NCBI GenBank assembly: GCA_037349105.1
Contig: JAYJMM010000111.1
Location: forward strand, 1,116,001-1,180,000
Source: Limnomonas spitsbergensis
Lineage: Eukaryota > Chlorophyta > Chlorophyceae > Chlamydomonadales
Direction of reading: 5' to 3'
Length of the DNA: 64,000 bases
The position numbers and the translations under genes were made by a program. The notes under the pieces were generated by a model. The model was not told the DNA's origin. It did no database searches and worked only from the letters and a program-made list of their open reading frames with translations. Shown in pieces: positions 1 through 11,100 of the stretch (position 1 is its first letter; every line of letters begins with the position of its first letter).

Positions 1-11
1 TCTGCCTGCCT

Positions 12-302
12 ATTCAGGCAGCACCTTCACCAGCGCCCTTAGCTGATTTTTGAGGAACTCACTGCCAGCGCCTTCATCCTCGTAGATCTGGATATCTTCA
101 CGATTTAAATTCAAATCCAGCTGCCATTCTGTCTAGGTGCCTGCTGAGGGTGCTGTTGTAGGTGTGTGGGCAGGCAGAACCTACAACAGCACCCTCAGCC
201 GATGTTCGAGGAGATTACCACCAGCGCCTTCATCCTGGCAGACCTGGATACCTCTAAATTTTCAAAATTCAAATCCAGCTGCCTGTCTGCCTGCCCATTC
301 AG
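12..302 (+). repeat. Two decayed copies of acceptor plus 5' part of exon 303-439
   Basis: The stretches at about 12-99 and 170-255 each resemble the exon that starts at 303: an attcag- or gcag-like acceptor context, then a match to the bases coding for [19 protein letters not shown] and the following AELEALG region. They sit about 130-155 bp apart and the shared sequence extends into the AT-rich tail (tcaaatccagctgcc). Both copies have lost the reading frame. They read as tandem duplicates of the intron-exon junction left inside the intron. Confidence 0.75.
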
Positions 303-2090
303 GCATTACCTACACCAGCACCCAGAACTGATGTTTGAGGAGAACACCACCAGCGCCTTCATCCGCGCTGAGCTGGAGGCGCTCGGGATCCCCTACAAGT
401 ACCCGTTCGCAAAGACGGGCATTTCGGCGACAATCGGGGGTGAGGCTTACCTGCTTAGAATTCAAATTCGAAGTATAGCAAGGCCCACACAAGTACCGTT
501 CATAGAGAAAGGAGCATCTGTGGCGATCAGGGATAAGGCTCCTGGACCTGGCTTTCGTCTTCCTTGCCTTTATTTGAATTCAAGCTCAAATAAACCGATT
601 GCTGTACAGATCGCACAGGTTTAGATTGCAAGTGAGTATCAGCCTGAGTGCGAGACTGACAGACTGAGGCTATGAGAGGGAGTGCTTGGACCAAATAGGC
701 TGCTGCTTCTGCTAAAAAACATGTTGGAATTTCGAGATGCTGTTCAATCAACAGCCTGGCGGCGGTGGGCTGACAGACGGCGGCCAATATGGGGTTGGGA
801 GGGGGGGGGGGGAGACATTTTTGGCGTTTCCCTTTCCCTCTTTGTCCTCCAGCAAAGCCTTGCCGTCATGTCACCCCTTCATTTCCCTCCTGCACTGAAA
901 TATATTATATACCGGTATGCTCTCTCCATCTAGGAAACACTTCTTGATTCGATTTCGAATTCAAATTCAAATGCCAGTTTTTCGACCCACAGGGGAGGGC
1001 TTGCCGCCCGGTCACCCCGTCATCGCCTTGCGTGCGGACATGGACGCCCTCCCCATCCAGGAACCTGGGGATGCAAGGGAGGGGGAGGGGGAGAGCGCTC
1101 ACGGCCTGCGCCGCGCACCTGTCAGCCTGTCTGCCGGAAAGATGCACGCCTGCGGTCACGATGCACACATGTCCATGCTGCTGGGTGCAGCCAGGTGAGA
1201 TTAGGGTTAGGGGTTGAGGATTGGGGCTTGGGGGATGAGGGTTTAGGATTCCTGATTCCTGATTGACCCCCGCCCCCCCCGTAAACCTATTACCCTAACA
1301 AACCATAAGCTCTCCCCAGGCTGCTTAATGCAATTGAGGTGAGTGCAGCGTCCGGCACAGCTAAACCCATGCCACATCTTGCCGTATTGTACCATATTGT
1401 GCTACCTCATTAGTACAATTAGGCTAGTCCTGTGCTGTATCGTGCCGTATTGTACCGTATTGTGCTACCTTGGTAGTGCAATCCAGCTAGGCCTGTGCTG
1501 TATCGTGCCGTATGGTGCCACCATGGAGCCCGGGCAGATGGCACTGCTCACACACATACCTCCATGAGGCCCATAATCCTCAACCCAGCAGGCTGCTCGA
1601 AGCAGCTGAGGCGCAGCTGCCAGGGTGCCCTGCACATTCACACTGTACAAAAACTTTAAGTCTTGATCATGAAACATGAAACCATCACGGTAACGGCGCG
1701 GATGTGGCTTCGGCCCAGGATGCGCTGTTTCCTTAACTCTCACGCCCCCAACGGGGCGTAGCTTTCTTTCCTTCTGAAACCGCCTTGCACACCTACAGGC
1801 TGCTCAAGGCCCGTGAGGCGCAGCTCCTCGGGCGCGTGGTGCTGATATTCCAACCGGCAGAGGAGGGTACTGGTGGGGCTAGGTGAGTGGCAGCAGAGGG
1901 GTTGTTGTTACGAAGTTGACGCAACCACCCACAGCCTCGTGCGAAAGGGCCAGGCAGAGCGAAGCGGGAGGAGACCAGACAACAAAAATCGAGACAGACA
2001 CCAGAGAACAAATAAAACCGAGGTCTTCACTCTCTGAACAGAGCTGCCAGTTACTGATGCTATTGTTTCAACCTGCTCCGGCTCCGGCTG

Positions 2091-2144
<54 letters not shown>

Positions 2145-5100
2145 TGGCTCTGGCTCTGGCTCTGGCTCCGGCTCATTTTCTGGCAGTGATGCTCCTGCTG
2201 TGGCAATGATGCCGATATTAATGCCTGCCCCCACACCTATGCATATCTTCAGGTACATGGTTGAGGAGGGTGCATTGCAAGGTGCTGAGGCGGTGGCTGG
2301 GATGCACGTGTGGCCCATGCTGCCTGGAGGTGAGATCAGGGTCAGGGTGAGAGGAGATTAGGAGGGGGGGCTGAATGTCAGGGTGGGGGAGAGGAGATTC
2401 GAGGGAGGGGGGGGCGAAGGGACGGGGGGCAGAATGTAAGCGTGGGGGAGAGGAGATTGGGGGAGGGGAGGGGGCGAAGGGAGGGGGGGCAAGGGGTTGC
2501 AAAAGGTGTAGTGGCTGGGATGCCCATGCTGCCTGGAGGTGAGACTAGGGGAGAATAGGGGCTACTAAGGGAGACTAGGGGAGAGATATGGAATCACAAC
2601 TTTCTTTCCTGCATGCGTCCTAATGGCGCTTCATCTCCATCAAGCATCACACTTTGGCTGCATCTTGCAATTTGATGTTTGCATTGAGAATTCCAAGTTA
2701 TGGTCGCATGTCTTTTCTACAGGCACCATTGCCACTCGAGTGGGCACCATCATGGCTGCATCAGACCGCTTCAGGTTGGTGGGATGAGGGTTTACGATCG
2801 CTTCAGGTTTGTGGGATGAGGGTTTACGATCGCTTCAGGTCTGTGGGATGAGGGTTGAGGATCGCTTCAAGTCCATGGGTTCAAAGTTGAGGCCCCGGAT
2901 TGATGTATGCTCCAGGTTTGTGGGATCAGAGGGTCACGGACCGCTTCAGGTCTGTGGGATCAGAGGGTCACGGACCGCTTCTGTTCCGTGGGATTAGGGT
3001 GGAGGGTTTAGGACCGTTTCACTTCCGTGGGTAAGGGGTGGTAAATAAGCGAGAAGGATACATGACTACATGACGGAAATGACAGGACTAGCGGATCCAA
3101 ATGCGAGGGATATGCATTCACAAGTGGTATTATTCAAGGCTGCGGTAGATCGCGATCCGCGATGAACAGGGCATCTTGGAGGGTGGGGACCGCGATGAAA
3201 CATGGAACCCTTCTCACTAAACTACAGACTGTAGACACCGCACCAGTCCCATGTGCAGCCCTCCTGGGGGTGGTTAAGGTTTAGGGTGCTAAGCTTTGAG
3301 TCCTAAACCCTAAATTCCCAACCCCAAAACAGCATCACTGCAACCCTCTCCTCCTAAACACACACATTTAGTAGGTGAAGGGTTTCACTTGTAAGGTCCT
3401 AACCATGCACTGTCGGGTGCTTGTATTTGGGGGTTCAAACCGGAGGTCCTAAACATGCAGGTGTGATTGGGGCCAAGAAGGCAGGGTTGCGAGTTATAAA
3501 CAGGAATGTGTCTGTTTTGGGTTCAGAATCTAGGGTTGAGTGATTGTGAAGTGTTATTAATATGTCGTATTTCTGTTTTCAGCTACAAGTCGAACTTCAG
3601 CTACCAAGTCCAGCTTCAGTAACCAAGCCCAACTTCAGCTACAAAATCCAACTTGAGCTACAAAGTCCAACTTCAGCAGGCCGCCCAGCAGCTGCCTAGG
3701 CCCGGATTAAGAACAAACCTGGACCGGCCTGTAACCTCCATGTGCGCCATGCTGCAGGTTTGTGTTGGAGGGTCGAGGTGGTCATGGAGCAATGCCCCAT
3801 TTGACAGCAGACCCGGTTGTAGCAGGAGCAGCTGTGGTCATGGCCCTACAGGTAATGGCAGGACAAGGCCTGGGAGGAGATATGGGGGGGGAGGGGGTGA
3901 ATGGGTGATATGGGGGGGGCAGCAGTGGTCTTGGTTCTACATGGAAGGTCAGGGAAGGGCCAGGGGGATATGGGGGGGGTGAGGTGAGAGGGGTTGATGG
4001 GAGCAGCTGTGGTCATGGCCCTGAAGGCGGTGACAGGGAAGTGCCAGGGAGGGGGGGGGGGGGGGGGGTGAGGTGAGAGGGGGAGGGGTAGAGGGAACCG
4101 CAGTGGTCATGGCCCTACAGGCGATGGCAGGGAAGGGGGGAGATATGGGGGGGAGGGGGAATAAAAAGAAATTACTGACCATGTCACGCCCTGGTCCACT
4201 CACCCCCACCCGCTGCCTCCATACGTACCCTAGTCTTCACTGGCAGTGACCATGCCGTCTGACAGTTCACACATGTCACATCTTTCACACTTCCCCCCAC
4301 TTCTGCCAGGCCCTGGTATCAAGAGAGACTTCTCCTACGGATGGCGCCGTAGTCACAGTGGCCAGGTGCGCAAATTGATGAAATGTGGTGCAGGGTTCCC
4401 TTGGTGCATGGTGCATGGTTCCCTTGGTGCATGGTGCATGGTGCATGGTTCCCTTGGTACATGGTGCATGGTTCATCGTTCCCTTGGTACATGGTGCATG
4501 GTTCCCTTGGGACATGGTGCATATTTCCCTTGGTACATGGTGCATGGTTCCCTTGGTACATGGTGCATATTTCCCTTGGTACATGGTGCATATTTCCCTC
4601 GGTGCATGGTGCATGTTTCCCTTGGTGCATGGTGCATGGTGCATGGTTCCCTTGGTGCATGGTGCATGGTTCCCTTGGTGCATGGTGCATGGTTCCCTTG
4701 GTGCATGGTGCATGGTGCATGGTTCCCTTGGTGCATGGTTCATGGTTCCCTTGGTGCATGGTGCATGGTTCCCTTGGTGCATGGTGCATGGTTCCCTTGG
4801 TGCATGGTGCATGGTGCATGGTTCCCTTGGTACATGGTGCATGGTTCATCGTTCCCTTGGTACATGGTGCATATTTCCCTCGGTGCATGGTGCATGGTTC
4901 CCTTGGTGCATAGTGCATGGTTCATGGTTCCCTTGGTGCATGGTGCATGTTTCCCTCGGTGCATGGTGCATGTTTCCCTCGGTGCATGGTGCATGTTTCC
5001 CTTGGTGCATGGTGCATGTTTCCCTCGGTGCATGGTGCATGGTTCCCTTGGTGCATGGTGCATGTTTCCCTCGGTGCTTGGTGCATGTTTCCCTCGGTGC

Positions 5101-8100
5101 ATGGTGCATGTTTCCCTCGGTGCATGGTGCATGTTTCCCTCGGTGCATGGTGCATGTTTCCCTCGGTGCATGGTGCATGTTTCCCTCGGTGCATGGTGCA
5201 TGGTTCCCTTGGTGCATGGTGCATGTTTCCCTCGGTGCATGGTGCATGGTTCCCTTGGTGCATGGTGCATGTTTCCCTCGGTGCATGGTGCATGGTTCCC
5301 TTGGTGCATGGTGCATGGTTCCCTTGGTGCATGGTGCATGTTTCCCTCGGTGCATGGTGCATGTTTCCCTCGGTGCATGGTGCATGTTTCCCTCGGTGCA
5401 TGGTGCATGGTTCCCTTGGTGCATGGTGCATGTTTCCCTCGGTGCATGGTGCATGGTTCCCTTGGTGCATGGTGCATGTTTCCCTCGGTGCATGGTGCAT
5501 GGTTCCCTCGGTGCATGGTGCATGTTTCCCTCGGTGCATGGTGCATGTTTCCCTCGGTGCATGGTGCATGGTTCCCTTGGTGCATGGTGCATGTTTCCCT
5601 CGGTGCATGGTGCATGGTTCCCTTGGTGCATGGTGCATGTTTCCCTTGGTGCCTGGTGCATGGTTTATGGTTCCATGGCTCGCAGCACCCTCTTCCTCCT
5701 TCTCCCCACAGGTTCAACATCATCTTTGTTCCAAGCTATGAAGTTCCCTCAACTCCCACGTTAGTAGCTTCCTATCTGATTTGTAGCGTACATGCACGGG
5801 AATAAGAACCCGCTCATGTGGCTAGCAGGCACCCAGATCTTTTTGTCCGACTGGCATGATCACTACCCATTATGGCATATCGTTACACAGTCCAATCAAA
5901 TGCAATGTCGTCCCCTCCTTCAGCGCGCAGGTTCACCACGGGTGACGGCATTTACGATCTGTTGAAATCCGGGCGGCACCGTTCCCTGGAGGGGTAGCTC
6001 TTTTTTTATTTGATGCCCTTTCTCCTGTAGGTTCAACACGGGCCCTGGCGCATCCAATGTCATCCCGGACTCCGTGGAGATCCAGGGGACTGTCCGCGCA
6101 CTGACCGAGGTGATTGGAGTTTAAGATCTAGGATGTAGATCTCAATGGACCAGGGTGGTTGGGGTTTAAGATCTGAGATCTAGACTTCAACGGACCAGGG
6201 TGGTTGTGGTTATAAGATCTGTCATCTAGACTTCAATGGACCAGGGTGGATGGGTTCAGGATGAAGGCTTGGAGTTGACTAAGGTAGTTAGTATCACAGA
6301 TATAGGATTTAAGGCCATTTTGGCCAAGGTGGTTAGCATGACAAACCTAGGATTTACAAGCACGCTGTTTTTTGAACCCTAAACTCGCTGCTCGCTCAAC
6401 ACTTAACACAGGCCACCTTTAAACGCCTGCATGTGCGATTGGAGGAGGTGGTGCGGGGGGTCTCCTCCTCCTATGGCTGTCGGGTGGATGCCGTGGATTG
6501 GAGCCCGACGCCCTACCCGCCAACAGTCAACGACGCCGACATGGTTAATTTGGTGAGTTGGGGCTGGTGGGGATTCGGGGTTTTATCTCTGCACCCTTGG
6601 TTACGTGGAAATGGTGGTTGCGTTTAGGGGGGGGGGGGCGGCACTAGCATCTTGCAACTGCTGAATCTTGGACCACATGGGGGAGGAAGATGATCTGGAG
6701 GGGACCCAATATTCTACCCACCTTGAGCCTGCCACACAGACTTGGTGGTGGGGGGGGGGGGCGGGGATGTGTGCGGGGGGATGTGTGTGGGGGGGTAGGG
6801 TTTTCAAATTGGTGGGTGAACCCTAGACCACACGGATCAGGTGTGAGGTGTGGTGAAGGTGTGGAGGGGGATCAGGTTGAGGGTTTAAAACACGCGCGAC
6901 TGGCAAATCCTATACCACGCAGATTTCGTAGATTTTGTGAGACGCGGACATAGGAGGGGGGGGCATAATTGACATCCTGGCCCACATGGTCAGCGTGGGT
7001 GTGGTTGAGTGGAGCCTGTTATCCAACCTGCCACTCTACCAACCGAGCGTCAAGCATGCTGACATGGTGGATGTGAGTTGAGGGAGCAGAAGGAGGGGGG
7101 GGGGGGGGGGAGGCAGCTGAGTGGGGGGAGTGGAGGGTGCTGGTTGTGGGGATGTGAGGGAGCTGCTGGGGGGGAAGTTGGGGGAGTGGACGGAGCTGAG
7201 TTGGGGGAGTGGACGGAGCTGAGTTGGGGGAGTGGACGGAGCTGAGTGGGGGGAGTGGACGGAGCTGAGTTGGGGGAGTGGACGGAGCTGAGTGGGGGGA
7301 GTGGACGGAGCTGAGTGGGGGGAGTGGACGGAGCTGAGTTGGGGGAGTGGACGGAGCTGAGTTGGGGGAGTGGACGGAGCTGAGTGGGGGGAGTGGACGG
7401 AGCTGAGTTGGGGGAGTGGACGGAGCTGAGTGGGGGGAGTGGACGGAGCTGAGTTGGGGGAGTGGACGGAGCTGAGTTGGGGGAGTGGACGGAGCTGAGT
7501 GGGGGGAGTGGACGGAGCTGAGTTGGGGGAGTGGACGGAGCTGAGTGGGGGGAGTGGACGGAGCTGAGTTGGGGGAGTGGACGGAGCTGAGTTGGGGGAG
7601 TGGACGGAGCTGAGTGGGGGGAGTGGACGGAGCTGAGTTGGGGGAGTGGACGGAGCTGAGTGGGGGGAGTGGACGGAGCTGAGTTGGGGGAGTGGACGGA
7701 GCTGAGTTGGGGGAGTGGACGGAGCTGAGTTGGGGGAGTGGACGGAGCTGAGTGGGGGGAGTGGACGGAGCTGAGTTGGGGGAGTGGACGGAGCTGAGTG
7801 GGGGGAGTGGACGGAGCTGAGTTGGGGGAGTGGACGGAGCTGAGTGGGGGGAGTGGACGGAGCTGAGTGGGGGGAGTGGACGGAGCTGAGTTGGGGGAGT
7901 GGACGGAGCTGAGTGGGGGGAGTGGACGGAGCTGAGTTGGGGGAGTGGACGGAGCTGAGTTGGGGGAGTGGACGGAGCTGAGTTGGGGGAGTGGACGGAG
8001 CTGAGTGGGGGGAGTGGACGGAGCTGAGTGGGGGGAGTGGACGGAGCTGAGTTGGGGGAGTGGACGGAGCTGAGTGGGGGGAGTGGACGGAGCTGAGTTG

Positions 8101-11100
8101 GGGGAGTGGACGGAGCTGAGTGGGGGGAGTGGACGGAGCTGAGTTGGGGGAGTGGACGGAGCTGAGTGGGGGGAGTGGACGGAGCTGAGTTGGGGGAGTG
8201 GACGGAGCTGAGTGGGGGGAGTGGACGGAGCTGAGTTGGGGGAGTGGACGGAGCTGAGTTGGGGGAGTGGACGGAGCTGAGTGGGGGGAGTGGACGGAGC
8301 TGAGTGGGGGGAGTGGACGGAGCTGAGTTGGGGGAGTGGACGGAGCTGAGTGGGGGGAGTGGACGGAGCTGAGTTGGGGGAGTGGACGGAGCTGAGTGGG
8401 GGGAGTGGACGGAGCTGAGTGGGGGGAGTGGACGGAGCTGAGTGGGGGGAGTGGACGGAGCTGAGTTGGGGGAGTGGACGGAGCTGAGTGGGGGGAGTGG
8501 ACGGAGCTGAGTGGGGGGAGTGGACGGAGCTGAGTGGGGGGAGTGGACGGAGCTGAGTGGGGGGAGTGGACGGAGCTGAGTGGGGGGAGTGGACGGAGCT
8601 GAGTGGGGGGAGTGGACGGAGCTGAGTGGGGGGAGTGGACGGAGCTGAGTGGGGGGAGTGGAGGGGCCAGTGTACTTCGGAAGCAATAAGGACGCTGAAC
8701 GGCTGCTCAGTGGAATTTAAAAGGCATTTTCTTGATGCTAGTATGTGTGAGTGGCAAACCCTGATAGCTCCAATGCAGCAACAACCCTAACTGACCCAGC
8801 CAAATCAATCGCCGATTCAAGGTGGCGGAGGTGGCTGCGGCAGCCGAGGCGTACGGGGTGACAGGTCCAGACGGCCGTCCGATTGCGTTGGTGATGCTGG
8901 ATGAGCCTTCAATGGCCGCTGAGGACTTTGCATTCTACGGCCAGAAGGTAAGGCAGAGTGTGGGCAAAATTGTGGACATAATAGGTGTGAATTTGATGAG
9001 AGATGATATGGTATGAACTGGTCAGGTGCGGACCTGTTGGATGTGCACCTTATTGTGGCCCAAAGTGTGGACCTGATGGGCAAGGGCGATGTGTTTCACA
9101 CTTCCAGCATGGTCATAATAGCCGTATCCTGCTGACGACGAGGGCCACAAGCGCACACCGGCTGTTTTTCGGTGTTTGCATCTCAGTTTCTCAAGGGCTT
9201 GGCGGCCAGCCCCACACTTTGTTAAGTCCAGGCAAAAGAATACCCATAACGCTGCAACTCTGCTTGTGTTTGTTAAGTTAATCCTCTTTGGCAAGTGTCG
9301 CTGTGTCGCATCCCCCTGTGCCCACTGCTGTAAGTGCCTTGGACCCCCTGAGATGAATAAACCCTAAACCCTATACTGTAAACCCTATACCATACACCAG
9401 AAACCGTGCTCTCTGCCTTCGGAATCCATATGCCCTGGGGCTCTCTGCCGGTGCTGCCATGCGGTCTGCTCGCGGCCCTGCGGGACCGCGGCTGAGAGAG
9501 AAGCCTCCAGATCTAGCAACAATAATAACCAGCAGTACGGCACACATCAGGGTTCACGGCTGCCGTACTCGGTCCCTGCGTAATCCATATGCCCGTGGGC
9601 GTGGATTTAAGGCACCACACGGTAAAGGCCAAGGCAGCAGGACCTCCCTGAGACCGCAAAAAAACTAAGGAAGTGTGATCTAACCAAGTGTGAACTATCC
9701 AAGTGTGATTTTGTGCGCCACCCACGCTACGCTTGATTAATGGACCGGCATTGCGGACGCTGATGCTGCGCCACATCGTTACAGAGCTGATTCATCCAGC
9801 CTAAATCCATGTCCAAAAGGGCAGGCAGAACAGGGAGTGTGTCTGCGATCTCTCGTCACTCCAGGGACATGGCCAAATTGTCAATATCTGTCATCTACCG
9901 GGATCTGGATGCTGCTCACCTATATTAGAGGCAGGCTCGCAGGCTCCGTCTGTTTCCTCTTCCTGGGGCACGTTTCAGGGTTGGCACCCAGTACCCTAAA
10001 CTCGAACTTGACCCGAAATCTCTAAAATCTGCATTTGGCTGCTTTCAAGTTCCGTCTGTCTTCTCCTTATTTCGGAGGGGTTGACCTCAGGGTTTGGGCC
10101 CTTTCCACAAAACACTTGACACTTCATTATTTACCCTTGACGTGGTGCTGATGTGGTGCTGACGTGGTGCTCACCTATTCCGTCTGTTTCTACTTCTTCG
10201 GAAGGGTTCTGATTTTCGGGTTTAACACCTATACCTTCATCGTAAACCCTTCACATTCATTGTAAGCTATTGAAGTGGCTGCATACAGAAGTATATGTTT
10301 TGTCTTTGTTCTTCCTCTTGGACAGGGTTTAGAGCTTGGACCCTTCCGTAAACCCTAAGTCATGAACAGCTAAACACCAAACCCTTCACCCTCAACTATT
10401 TGTGGATGCTGACAGGTTCCGTCAGTGTTCTCTTTCTTGGGTATCGGTGATGCCAAACTTGGAACCGACGCATCGCTTCACAACCCTCACTTCAGGTAAG
10501 GCAAAATAAAATATTGACACCGGTTGGGAGTGGAGGGTGGCCGATGGGTGGTCCCCGCTAGCTGGCAGCCCCAGGAGTATTTCAAAGTTGGCGGGTGAGG
10601 GTGTGTGGGTAAAGGTTTGTGTGGGTAGGTGTGGGTGGGTGAGTCAGTGTGGGTGGGTGGGTAGGTGTGGGCGGGTTAGCGTGTACAGGTGGGTGGGGTG
10701 GAGGGTGCGCATGAAATGGTGAGTGTGCGTGTAGGTGGGAGCGTGCATGTGTGGGTGGGTGGGTGTGAGTGGGAGGGAGCGTGCATGTGCATGTGCATGT
10801 GGGCAGAAGGGTGCATGTGTGTGTGGATGGAGGGTGGGGGGGGAGGGTCATGTGCATGTGGGTGGAGGGAGGGAGGGAGGGTGCGTGTGGGTGGGTGGGT
10901 GTGTGTGTGGGGGGGGGTCATGTGCATGTAGGTGGAGGGAGGGAGGGTGCGTGTGGGTGGGTGGGTGTGCATATGGATCAGGGGTGTGCGTGGGTGGATG
11001 TGGGTGGGGGGGGTCATGTGCATGTGGGTGGAGGGAGGGAGGGAGGGTGCGTGTGGGTGGGTGGGTGTGCATATGGATCAGGGGTGTGGGTGGGTGGATG

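Noticed and set aside
1908..2318. Glu-Pro repeat protein on the minus strand
   Set aside because: Produced by the (GGCTCC)n tract between two solid exons of the opposite strand.
4246..5805. 519-codon plus-strand frame and several 170-460 codon frames on both strands
   Set aside because: All lie in the 23-bp minisatellite; the repeat lacks stops in most frames. It is inside a phase-supported intron.
7019..8686. 555-codon Ser/Pro-rich minus-strand frame
   Set aside because: Pure product of the 23-bp array, with a 23-residue period, within an intron of the M20 gene.
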